Assembly: GCA_016931085.1 (NCBI GenBank)
Contig: JAFGFO010000256.1
Coordinates: forward strand, 1-20,005
DNA length: 20,005 bases
Direction of reading: 5' to 3'
Source: Thermoflexales bacterium
GTDB lineage: Bacteria > Chloroflexota > Anaerolineae > Fen-1058
Both the position numbers and the translations under genes were made by a program. This document shows, piece by piece, positions 1-7,544 of the stretch. Positions within the stretch are counted from its first letter, which is position 1. Every line of letters begins with the position of its first letter. Under the pieces are notes generated by a model. The model was not told the origin of the DNA. It saw nothing but the letters and a program-made list of their open reading frames with translations, and did no database searches.

Positions 1-3000
1 GGTTTGCTGCAAATAGTCCAACACCATGATGTTGGGATAGAGCGCGGACGAGGTCTGCTCGAAGCAGCCGGTGGGCATCCGTAGGAGGGTGTCCAGGCCC
101 TCGATGGCCTGGGCTGCCGCGCCGGGATAAAGCTTGACCATCACGTGGGCTGTGCCAGGTACGGTGTAGGCCGGCACCTGGAGTTGAAGCGTAGCCCCCT
201 GCCCTATTCTGGCCGAAGTGCTTTCGCGCAGCTCGCTGCCGTCGGGCACGACCTGCACCTCCTTGGCGATGGCGTCGGACATTTTTGAGCCCCAGGCGGT
301 GACGGTCAATCGTCCACGGCCATGCTGGGCCGCCACGATGGAGAAGTAAGCCACCTCGATGTCGTTGGCCGCGATGGTCAGCTCCTGCGCCGGCTGGCCC
401 AGCAGCGTGAACCAGGCGGCGGTCTCAAGCTCCAACCGCACGCGCTGGGTCTGGGTCAGGTAGTTGTAGACGGCCACCGGCACGCGCACTTCGTCGCCAG
501 CCGTCAAGGCCACCGGCAAGTCGAGGTCGATGAAGAAATCCTGAAAGACACGGATCCCGGCGGTGGTGGAGCCTATGCGCCCATCCTGGGTGTTGGCGAT
601 GGCTGTCAGCCGCCAGGTGGTGATCGAGTCGGCGATGGGTACCTCCAGGCTCAGGCGGCCGTCTTGATCGGTGATGGCCTCCGGCAGCCAGTAGAGCGTT
701 TCGGGGAAGAACTGGCGCAAGCGCGGGCGTTCTTCAACCTGGACGACTGGCTCGCCTGGTTTTGACTCTGGCTCGTGGGTTGGCGCAGGCATTTGAGTGG
801 GCTGAGCAGCCACCTCTTCTTTTTGAGTAGGGGCCGCCGGCGTTGCGGCTTTGCCGGCGCAGCCCGCCAGCAGGTTGCCGGCCGCCGCGTACATGTGGGG
901 ATTACCCATGGCGCGAACGAATGGCGAGCGCATATCGGGCAGCCAGGCCAGGTAAAAGGAGAGTGGGATGATGAGTAAGCCCATGGCGATGGCGGACAGG
1001 GCAGGCGCGCGTGTGCCTTCTAACAATAGCCCCAGTCCCAACGTCACCAATGCCGCCACCGCCAGCAGGAGGGCCAGGATAATCGATAGAATCACCATGG
1101 TAGATAGATTTGCCCCGGCTTCGGCCACAAAGACGAGCAGCCCGCCCAGGACCAGGTAGGCCGAACAAATCCCGATGACCAGTTGCGCGCGAGGATCGCT
1201 GCGCCGCCATGCGTAGATTGCCAGCAGTGCCCAGGCGACCAGCCAGGCCAGCAGGGCGGCCGCGAACGCGAGTGGCCCGAACAGTGTCCCGCCTATCCAC
1301 AGCCCGGCGCCGAGCAGAGGCAGCAGGATGGGTGAGGTGAGCACTGTGGCGGTCAGGCCGAGGCCCATGCGCCCGAGCGCCTGACCCAGAACGCCGGTGG
1401 GCCGCAACCCCCAGATGACGACGATAGCCAGCAGAAGGGGCAGGACGATCACAGCGCGGGCCAGCCAATCGCCGATCTGGCTAAAGCGTGCCAGGCGAGC
1501 CTGCATATAGTCCTTGGCCTTGTCCAGCAGGGCTTGCAGGCGGAGGGTGAACGAGGTGCCCGGCAGGCCCGCCCACGAAGCGCGCGCCGATTGGTCCTGG
1601 GCTTGCCGGATCTTGGTCTCTGTCTTGGGTGACAACAGCGCCGGCAGTTGGAAGCCGTGCACCTCGTAGCGCGGCTCGAGCAGCTCTTTCTCGAGCAGGA
1701 AATACAGCTTTTCAAAGCCTGGCGCCTGCTCAGCCAGGGCATACACCGACTCGTCCACGATGCCCACGCCCAGCGCGGTCTGCACACCCTGCCCGCCCAG
1801 TTGGGTGTGCAAGTCCAGCCTGGCCGTGTCGCCCGGCCGGTAGATTTCGCGGTCGGCCGAGAGGGCGATCTCAAGCTCGTCAGGCTCGCTAACCACCACC
1901 AGGCGCGTATCGCGCGCGATCGTTCCATCGCCCAGCACGCGGTAGGCGTTCAACTCCAGCGTGCCCAGGTGGCTTGCCTCCAGGTCCAGCGCCAACGTCG
2001 CGCGCCCGTTTTCCAGGGGCAGAGCGTGAGTGGCGAGCGTCTGGCCTTCTTTGACGACGTCCAGATAGATGGCGCCCAGGTTTCCGCTTGTGAGTACCTC
2101 CAACTTGAGCGTATCGCCCACGCGGTAGGCGGCCCGCTCTGCCCGCAGCAGGACGCTCTCGGGGATCGTCTCGGCGTCCAATGGGATGCTGGCTTCGCCT
2201 GTCATCCCGGCTGCGTCCCGGGCGCTGAGCTTGAGATCGAGCTTTCCCAGGGGGGCGGTCAGGCGGAACTCGCCCAGGCCGTACTCGCCGGTGCGTAGCT
2301 CAGAGACCTGGCCGTTTACGTCAACGCTCAGCATTGCCTCAGCGGGGCGCCCGTCGGGGTAGCTGGCCAGTAGGTAGATGACGTTCTCCACGCCCGGCTT
2401 GAGGACGCCGCTTTCGGGGACGGCATCCAGCAAGATGGCCTGGTCGGTGACGGGAATCGAGGCGTAACCGTTTTCCGCGTGCTCGGCCTGATCAATCACC
2501 TCGGCCTCCAACTCCAGGTAGGCGATGGCCTTGCGGACCGAGGGCGCTACCAGCATAGAGGGAGCGTTGAACTCGAACTCGAAATGGCCGCCAGCATCAG
2601 TTTGGCCCACCAACTCAACGACTTGTGCCCGCTCCACGTCGCGCACGTAGCCGCGCAACGTCACCTGCGCCTTGTCAGCCGGCTTGCCGAAAAAGTAGCC
2701 GGCCTGCAGGTGACCGCGAACGGCCTCGCCGGGGCGGTAGAAGGCCCGCTCGGCCTCCAATGTCACTTTGAACTTGGGCAGCACGTAGGGCTTGACCTGG
2801 ACGGTCTTTTCAGAGCTGGTATCGCCCAGGCGCGCTTCCAGCCGGTAATCGCCCTGGATGATTTCGCTGGCGAGCGTGAAATCGGCGTAGGCTACGCCAA
2901 AGGCGGAGGCGGTCGCTGTGCGGCGAAAGACCTTGTTGCCGGCCGCGTCGTGGACGACGAACTCGATCTCCTGCCCGGCGGCTGCTTGGCGGTCGACGGT

Positions 3001-3873
3001 GGCCAGGGCCAGGGCACGCATGTGGATGACTTGGCCAGGCTGGTAGAGCGGCTTGTCGCTGGACAAGTATAGCTTGTAGCTGCGCCGGATGGTGATGGCT
3101 TGGCTGGCCTGGCTGGTGCCCAGGCTGGAGCGTGTCTCGACAATCAACACGGCCTGGCTATCAGCCTGGAGCTGTATCCCGGCAGATCGCGCTTCGCGGT
3201 CTGCAGCCAGACCGGGCGGGCGGGCGCTCGCTTCTAGCTCGGGCAATTCGGGCACGTTAAAAACTACCTGGGCCGTGCCATAGTCATCCGTTTGGCCCTG
3301 CCAGACAATTTTGGCCAAGGCAGGCTGCGCCGTGTTGCCCAGCTTGATGGTGACGTCCGCGCCTTGGGTGGGCTGGCTGCTCGTGGCTTCGCGCACCAGC
3401 ACGCGCAGGGCGACCTGTGTGCCGGGTGTCAGCGTTGTCTGCCCCAGGACCAGCGTTTCCTGGCGTGGCCCGCGCGTGGGCATAGCGGCTGTCTGCCAGG
3501 TGGGGACGATGAAGGCCAACACCAGCATCGCTAAGGCCGCATAGCTGCTCAGTGCTCGCCAGCGCCAGGTCCGTCGCCCGATTTCGAAGGGGATTGTCAC
3601 CGCCGGTGTCATCACCGCTGCCCACCATGCCCCGCCTTGTTGGTGAGCGGCTAAGCGCTTCTGGATGCGTTCGTCGGCCGAGTTGGGCAGGTGTACCACT
3701 TTCAGAGCTTGGCGTGTCGCCTGCAAGCCTTGGTGGAGCTTGGTCAAACGTTCCAGCTCGGCAGTGCATTCCTGGCAGACTTGGAGGTGCTTCTCTACCT
3801 CGGCGCGGCTCTCTGTGCCCAACTCGTTATCTAGGTAGGCTAATAATTCTGGCTTGATGTGTGCATCGCTCAT
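1..3873 (-). CDS. Anti-sigma zinc finger / alpha-2-macroglobulin membrane fusion (3'-truncated by window edge)
   Basis: I read this frame triplet by triplet from ATG 3873 to base 1 and found no stop: 1291 codons, with the C-terminus outside the window. Residues 1-90 carry an anti-sigma zinc finger, H29-x3-C33-x2-C36. One membrane segment lies at about 108-127. MG-type domains follow, with the MG2 signature SDKPLYQPGQ near 272 and YVLPKF near 365. A hydrophobic block of about six helices spans 803-978. It is followed by LLAGC (C1005), a Pro/Thr/Glu-rich linker, the macroglobulin block FPETLYW (about 1057) and SITTW (about 1085), and the thioester motif G1269-C-F-E-Q1273. The start codon overlaps the sigma-factor stop (TAATG), so translation is probably coupled. 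In known bacterial alpha-2-macroglobulins the thioester and bait region trap proteases. I infer a membrane-spanning anti-sigma sensor; the function is untested. Confidence 0.88.
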   Translation of the reverse strand, partial: MSDAHIKPELLAYLDNELGTESRAEVEKHLQVCQECTAELERLTKLHQGLQATRQALKVVHLPNSADERIQKRLAAHQQGGAWWAAVMTPAVTIPFEIGRRTWRWRALSSYAALAMLVLAFIVPTWQTAAMPTRGPRQETLVLGQTTLTPGTQVALRVLVREATSSQPTQGADVTIKLGNTAQPALAKIVWQGQTDDYGTAQVVFNVPELPELEASARPPGLAADREARSAGIQLQADSQAVLIVETRSSLGTSQASQAITIRRSYKLYLSSDKPLYQPGQVIHMRALALATVDRQAAAGQEIEFVVHDAAGNKVFRRTATASAFGVAYADFTLASEIIQGDYRLEARLGDTSSEKTVQVKPYVLPKFKVTLEAERAFYRPGEAVRGHLQAGYFFGKPADKAQVTLRGYVRDVERAQVVELVGQTDAGGHFEFEFNAPSMLVAPSVRKAIAYLELEAEVIDQAEHAENGYASIPVTDQAILLDAVPESGVLKPGVENVIYLLASYPDGRPAEAMLSVDVNGQVSELRTGEYGLGEFRLTAPLGKLDLKLSARDAAGMTGEASIPLDAETIPESVLLRAERAAYRVGDTLKLEVLTSGNLGAIYLDVVKEGQTLATHALPLENGRATLALDLEASHLGTLELNAYRVLGDGTIARDTRLVVVSEPDELEIALSADREIYRPGDTARLDLHTQLGGQGVQTALGVGIVDESVYALAEQAPGFEKLYFLLEKELLEPRYEVHGFQLPALLSPKTETKIRQAQDQSARASWAGLPGTSFTLRLQALLDKAKDYMQARLARFSQIGDWLARAVIVLPLLLAIVVIWGLRPTGVLGQALGRMGLGLTATVLTSPILLPLLGAGLWIGGTLFGPLAFAAALLAWLVAWALLAIYAWRRSDPRAQLVIGICSAYLVLGGLLVFVAEAGANLSTMVILSIILALLLAVAALVTLGLGLLLEGTRAPALSAIAMGLLIIPLSFYLAWLPDMRSPFVRAMGNPHMYAAAGNLLAGCAGKAATPAAPTQKEEVAAQPTQMPAPTHEPESKPGEPVVQVEERPRLRQFFPETLYWLPEAITDQDGRLSLEVPIADSITTWRLTAIANTQDGRIGSTTAGIRVFQDFFIDLDLPVALTAGDEVRVPVAVYNYLTQTQRVRLELETAAWFTLLGQPAQELTIAANDIEVAYFSIVAAQHGRGRLTVTAWGSKMSDAIAKEVQVVPDGSELRESTSARIGQGATLQLQVPAYTVPGTAHVMVKLYPGAAAQAIEGLDTLLRMPTGCFEQTSSALYPNIMVLDYLQQT

Positions 3874-4460
3874 TAGATTCGCTCCTTCGGTGCCGGCTCC
3901 ACCGGCGCTGCCAGTTCTGCCTCCAGCTTTTTGTGCGCATTGAAAAGGCGGGATTTGACTGTGCCGTGGTTCAGATTGAGCACCCGGGCGATTTCATCGT
4001 AAGATAAATCGGCCTGGTAACGCAAGATGATGATCTCTCGGTGGATATCGTCGAGAGCATCTATCGCCCGCCAGAGCGTAGCAGCTTGTTCCCGATGCAG
4101 ACTGGCAGTTTCTGGATTGTGATTGGCTCGGCCATTGGGCAGAGCTTCGATTTGTTCTATCACGTCCTCCCACTCGGCCGAGGGAAGGCGTTTGCGTCGC
4201 AGTCGCATCCGGCAGCGGTTGACGGTGACCCGGTAGAGCCACGTATCAAAGCTAGCTGGCCCTTTGACATTGTAACGCGGCAGCGCTCGCAGTAGATCGA
4301 TGAAAGTATCCTGGACGACTTCTTCAGCATCACCGCTATTGCGTGTTATGAAGAAGGCGACGCGATAGACGTAATCTTTGTAGCGATTATATAGGGCATC
4401 GAAGGCGCCCGTTTGTCCTTGTTGGTGGCGGCGTATCAGGTCCTCAGTTGCTACGGTCAC
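3873..4460 (-). CDS. ECF-type RNA polymerase sigma factor
   Basis: This 195-residue sigma-70 family protein has only the sigma2 and sigma4 domains, the usual ECF size. Region 2 includes GDAEEVVQDTFIDLLRAL (43-60), the core-binding and -10 recognition part. The C-terminal helix-turn-helix is YDEIARVLNLNHGTVKSRL (154-172). The start is GTG at 4460, chosen because a GGGGGG-type Shine-Dalgarno stretch lies about five bases upstream. The stop TAA shares one base with the ATG of the downstream zinc-finger/macroglobulin gene. This is the normal arrangement for a sigma factor and its cognate anti-sigma factor, so the pair probably forms one operon. The target regulon cannot be seen from here. Many ECF factors drive their own promoter, but no repeated promoter motif in the window shows it. 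Confidence 0.95.
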   Translation of the reverse strand: MTVATEDLIRRHQQGQTGAFDALYNRYKDYVYRVAFFITRNSGDAEEVVQDTFIDLLRALPRYNVKGPASFDTWLYRVTVNRCRMRLRRKRLPSAEWEDVIEQIEALPNGRANHNPETASLHREQAATLWRAIDALDDIHREIIILRYQADLSYDEIARVLNLNHGTVKSRLFNAHKKLEAELAAPVEPAPKERI

Positions 4461-4485
4461 GTGTTCCCCCCTTCGTCAGGGTTGT

Positions 4486-4516
4486 ATGATATATGTTTCA
4501 TGCCCCCTGTCGTCAA
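4486..4516 (-). promoter_or_regulatory. Candidate promoter of the sigma/anti-sigma operon
   Basis: On the minus strand, TTGACG (4511-4516) is followed either by TATATC after 17 bases (4488-4493) or by TATCAT after 19 bases (4486-4491). This lies 26-30 bases upstream of the GTG start. It fits a housekeeping-type promoter, but the -10 assignment is ambiguous and an ECF-type autoregulated promoter cannot be excluded. Confidence 0.4.
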
Positions 4517-4564
4517 AAAGTTCATGGCCATGGCCAAGCGTGGCCCCATGACTTTGCATGGCTC

Positions 4565-4593
4565 TTGCCAATTAGGCCGAACGAGTGTATTAT
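4565..4593 (+). promoter_or_regulatory. Sigma-70-type promoter for the mutarotase/FHA/FGE-like unit
   Basis: TTGCCA (4565-4570), a 17-base spacer and TATTAT (4588-4593) match the consensus at 5/6 and 5/6 with ideal spacing. The predicted transcript starts near 4600, leaving a leader of about 40 bases before the GTG at 4643. This is one of the clearest promoters in the window. Confidence 0.65.
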
Positions 4594-4642
4594 AGCATTA
4601 TGTGATGATTGATGAAAATGGGGTAATGGGAGAGAGAGAAGC

Positions 4643-5560
4643 GTGGAGACCCTACAGAACGATAACTTGACTGTCCAAATCGACTCTCTATTAGGCGGCA
4701 AGATCGCTCAAATCGTCGATAGGCGCACGCGGCGGGCGTGGCTGTCTCATCACCCACGCTTAGATTGGCACGTGTTAGACGCGGCCGAATTAGCCCTGCC
4801 GGAGCCTTATGGCCGCCTGGGAGACCTGGGGGGTTGGGATGAGTGTTGTCCGACTGTAGGGAGTTCACATTATCCACTGTTACCATACGCTGGCCTGCCC
4901 CTGGTGGATCATGGTGAGTGCTGGTTGCAGCAGCCTGAGGAACAGCGGGATGGTATGCGTATCGAGCACACCTGGCGGGGAAAGGCGCTTCCCTTCGAGT
5001 TGCGTAGGCGGATAGAACTGGATTGCGAGCGCCCACACCTGGCTTTGTCTTATACGCTGCGGTCCTTGAGCGACGAGCGGCTGGCGCTCTTATGGTCTGC
5101 GCACCCTCTTGTGGCGATCGAAGCGGGCATGCGTCTCGAGTTGGCGGAAGGGACACGCATGACGATTAACTCGGAGGGCTCCCCGTTGGGTTCTCCAGGG
5201 ACGAGTTTCGAATGGCCTTTATGTGGCACCTTCGATTTGTCGCTTATTACTCCCCAGGCCGCTTGGTACGCCAAGATGTTTTCCGAGATACTGGATCCTG
5301 GCGAGGTGAGCTTGCTTGCGCCGAGTGGTGAACGCCTGCGTTTGTCTTGGTCGAGTGGGCAGCGCTTGCTGCGCTTGGGCCTTTGGTTGAATTACAACGG
5401 CTGTAGTGGAGATGGTGGGGACCCCTTGCAGGTTGTGGGACTTGAGCCTTGCGTCGGGGCTACTGATGCTTTAGAGGATGCAGTGGCCGAAGGCACGGCT
5501 CTCGTTCTCGAGCCAGGTGGCCAACGGGATTGGCAGGTGTGGGTTGATGTGACGGATTGA
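4643..5560 (+). CDS. Galactose mutarotase-like (aldose 1-epimerase fold) protein
   Basis: This 305-residue protein has the signature blocks of the aldose 1-epimerase/galactose mutarotase superfamily: GGWDECCPTV (63-72), VDHGECW (88-94), WSAHPLV near residue 150, and a C-terminal GLEPCVGATDAL. It most resembles the branch with a GWDE motif rather than classical GalM. The fold binds carbohydrate, and many members interconvert sugar anomers, but the substrate here is unknown. No signal peptide is seen, so it should be cytoplasmic. The start is GTG at 4643, preceded by a purine-rich GGGAGAGAGAG stretch. Its TGA stop overlaps a possible TTG start of the next gene and lies five bases before the preferred ATG, which suggests an operon with the FHA protein downstream. 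Confidence 0.72.
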   Translation: METLQNDNLTVQIDSLLGGKIAQIVDRRTRRAWLSHHPRLDWHVLDAAELALPEPYGRLGDLGGWDECCPTVGSSHYPLLPYAGLPLVDHGECWLQQPEEQRDGMRIEHTWRGKALPFELRRRIELDCERPHLALSYTLRSLSDERLALLWSAHPLVAIEAGMRLELAEGTRMTINSEGSPLGSPGTSFEWPLCGTFDLSLITPQAAWYAKMFSEILDPGEVSLLAPSGERLRLSWSSGQRLLRLGLWLNYNGCSGDGGDPLQVVGLEPCVGATDALEDAVAEGTALVLEPGGQRDWQVWVDVTD

Positions 5561-5565
5561 TCGAT

Positions 5566-6684
5566 ATGGACAAAGCCACGGAACGCTACAAGTATAATTG
5601 TCGTGACTGCCCTATCCGGCAGCAGTGCCTCGATGACAAGCCGATGTCGCCTAGCATCAAGATGATCATTGCCCGCGCCTTTGAGCAGCGCACGGACACC
5701 GATGAGACCTGGGCCGCGCTCCAGGGTGATTGCCTGTTGCTGCGGCGCGAGCGCGAGCAGGCTGCGCCCCAAAAGTTGGCTGTAGAGTCCGGCTTGCTCA
5801 GGCGCATCCGGATGGCGCAACAGGGGGCCGAACAAGAGCAGGCTGCCACATCCCAGCCGCCGCCCAACCGGGCCGGGCCTGAAGTTGTCGGACCTGAGCC
5901 TGCTGCGCAGTTTGTAACTGCGCCTATAACGGCTGCCCAAGACAGGACTTTTATCGCCAGGCCGCCCGTGCCGGCTGTGCCTGTCGTGACAGAGCCGTGT
6001 GGCTTCCTTGTCGCGGCGACACGGCGACTGGTGCGTTTGCCGGATGATGACGAAATTGTCGTGGGACGTTTCGAGTACAACTTGGGCAAACCACCGGACG
6101 TCGATTTGAACTATGACCAGCGCGAGGCTCAGACTGTTTCGCGCCACCACTTGCGGGTAGTGGGATCGGGGGGGCAACATACCATAGAAGACATGGGCAG
6201 CACGTATGGCACTCGTCTGAACAAGCGCATGTTGTTCATGTGCGAAAAAGCGCCACTGTCTCGCGGCGACCAGATTTTCTTGGGCAGCTTCCAGATGACC
6301 TACTTGCCTTTGCCCAAGTGGGCGTTGGAACCCAACGTGCGTGTATCGCACATCAGTTACATCACGATCACGCACATTGGCCGCCACGTTAAACTGCCTG
6401 ATAAAAAGGATGTTATCTTGGGACGGCCTGATCCCACGCTGCCCGGTTACATTCCGGATATCGATTTGAGTGTGGCGGGCGATGTGGCCAAGCACATTTC
6501 GCGGCGGCATGCCCGGCTGTCATCCCGCGGCGGGTGGCATTTCGTCGAGGATATGGGGAGTGCCACCGGCACGCGCTTGAACGGCAGGCCGATTCGTCCC
6601 GGCGATTCACCGCTCCTGCTGCATCCTGGCGACCAGTTGTGGATGGGTGGGTGCGTGATAGCGTACGAGTGGAAAGTTCTATGA
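5566..6684 (+). CDS. Double-FHA-domain protein with N-terminal WhiB-like cysteine cluster
   Basis: The protein is 372 residues long from ATG 5566; a TTG at 5557 would add three residues and overlap the upstream stop. FHA domain 1 (about 150-240) has VVGRFEYN, SRHH (192-195) and GSTYGTRLN. FHA domain 2 (about 270-365) has ILGRPDP, SRRHAR (312-317) and GSATGTRLNGR. Both keep the Gly-Arg, Ser-Arg-x-His and Asn residues used by FHA domains to bind phosphothreonine peptides. The N-terminus has CRDCPIRQQCL (C12, C15, C21) and a fourth cysteine at C56, resembling the CxxCPVRxxCL part of WhiB iron-sulfur proteins. A Pro/Ala/Gln-rich linker separates this head from the FHA domains. No kinase domain or membrane segment is seen. 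It is probably a phospho-dependent adaptor; metal or cluster binding is inference. Confidence 0.85.
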   Translation: MDKATERYKYNCRDCPIRQQCLDDKPMSPSIKMIIARAFEQRTDTDETWAALQGDCLLLRREREQAAPQKLAVESGLLRRIRMAQQGAEQEQAATSQPPPNRAGPEVVGPEPAAQFVTAPITAAQDRTFIARPPVPAVPVVTEPCGFLVAATRRLVRLPDDDEIVVGRFEYNLGKPPDVDLNYDQREAQTVSRHHLRVVGSGGQHTIEDMGSTYGTRLNKRMLFMCEKAPLSRGDQIFLGSFQMTYLPLPKWALEPNVRVSHISYITITHIGRHVKLPDKKDVILGRPDPTLPGYIPDIDLSVAGDVAKHISRRHARLSSRGGWHFVEDMGSATGTRLNGRPIRPGDSPLLLHPGDQLWMGGCVIAYEWKVL

Positions 6685-6740
6685 AAGGGCGCTTGTGGCT
6701 GGGCGAGTTGGGTCAGCTTGTGAATGGTCATTAATCTAGT

Positions 6741-6746
6741 TAGGAG
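6741..6746 (+). promoter_or_regulatory. Ribosome binding site that sets the FGE-like start
   Basis: TAGGAGG just upstream of ATG 6754 is a near-perfect Shine-Dalgarno sequence with about seven-base spacing. It favours 6754 over the in-frame ATG at 6724, which has no such site. Confidence 0.7.
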
Positions 6747-6753
6747 GCAGCGT

Positions 6754-7497
6754 ATGAGCACCACGTCTCGTATCGTGTGGGAAAAAGATGGCAAGGAAAT
6801 GATCTTGATTCCGAGCGGCGAGTTCACGATGGGTTGTGACGAAGGTCCTGAAAGATGCCGCCCGGCCCATTCTGTGCACGTGGATGCATTTTACATCGAT
6901 CGTTATCCGGTGACGAATGAGGAGTACAAGCGTTTCGCGGACGATGTGAGCCATCCGGTGCCGTATTACAGCCTGAGTTGGTGTGATACACGCGATTATA
7001 ATTGGGATCCCCAAACGCGCATGTTTCCTGAAGGCAAGGCGCGCCATCCGGTCGTGTTGGTGACATGGCAAGATGCGTTGGCATATGCCAACTGGGCCGG
7101 CAAGCGGCTGCCGACCGAAGCCGAGTGGGAGCGGGCTGCTCGGGGCGTGGATGGACGCCTGTGGCCGTGGGGCAATGACAAGCTCGTCGGGCGGACTAAT
7201 ACCTTGGAGGCTGGCCTGGCTCAGCCGTCAGAAATCGACCAGTACTCGCCCGAAGGTGATAGCCCGGACGGTGTGGGCGGGATGATTGGCAATGTGTGGG
7301 AATGGACGTCCAGTCTCTTTATGCCCTACCCTTACGAGGCTCGCGATGGGCGCGAGGACCTGGAGCGCATGGGTTGGCGGGTCCTGCGCGGCGGATCGCA
7401 CCTTAACGATCTGGACGTGGCGCGTTGTTATGCCCGCCTGGATGGCGATTTTGTGCTGTTCAACAACGTCGGTTTTCGCTGCGCGGCCACGCCTTGA
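6754..7497 (+). CDS. Formylglycine-generating-enzyme-like (SUMF1/FGE-sulfatase family) protein
   Basis: This 247-residue single-domain protein has the family blocks: MILIPSGEFTMG near the N-terminus, YPVTNEEYKRF, VTWQDALAYANWAGKRLPTEAEWERAARG, GNVWEWTSS and WRVLRGGS...GFRCA. The family includes sulfatase-activating FGE, EgtB/PvdO-type enzymes and non-catalytic members. In copper-dependent FGE a cysteine pair follows the GGSW motif. Here the first position is Asn218, and only Cys225 (ARCYAR) is close to the second. It is therefore probably not a canonical sulfatase-maturing enzyme, and no sulfatase gene is visible nearby. There is no signal peptide. It sits 69 bases after the double-FHA gene on the same strand and ends directly before a perfect palindrome. 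A role linked to FHA signalling is only a contextual guess. Confidence 0.8.
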   Translation: MSTTSRIVWEKDGKEMILIPSGEFTMGCDEGPERCRPAHSVHVDAFYIDRYPVTNEEYKRFADDVSHPVPYYSLSWCDTRDYNWDPQTRMFPEGKARHPVVLVTWQDALAYANWAGKRLPTEAEWERAARGVDGRLWPWGNDKLVGRTNTLEAGLAQPSEIDQYSPEGDSPDGVGGMIGNVWEWTSSLFMPYPYEARDGREDLERMGWRVLRGGSHLNDLDVARCYARLDGDFVLFNNVGFRCAATP

Positions 7498-7500
7498 TTT

Positions 7501-7540
7501 AGAAACCTATATAGTGACAATTGTCACTATATAGGTTTCT
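7501..7540. repeat. Perfect 40-bp palindrome between convergent genes
   Basis: The half-site AGAAACCTATATAGTGACAA is followed immediately by its exact reverse complement, with no spacer. It sits four bases after the stop of the FGE-like gene and five bases before the stop of rtcB, which converges on it. It could act as a two-way terminator, since the plus-strand arm ends in TTTCTTTGTTT. It is AT-rich, however, and has no loop, which is unusual for an intrinsic terminator. Confidence 0.9.
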
Positions 7541-7544
7541 TTGT

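Noticed and set aside
902..1468. 188-residue minus-strand reading frame
   Set aside because: Arg/Gly/Ala-rich shadow in another frame of the macroglobulin membrane block; no family motifs.
1648..3072. Plus-strand frames of 216 and 197 residues
   Set aside because: Antisense to the macroglobulin gene, whose own translation has clear domain motifs throughout.
4590..5156. 188-residue minus-strand frame
   Set aside because: Antisense to the mutarotase-like gene; no motif, no ribosome site.
5392..6510. 372-residue minus-strand frame
   Set aside because: Long but antisense to the double-FHA gene; the sense frame has two full FHA domains, so this is a GC-driven shadow.
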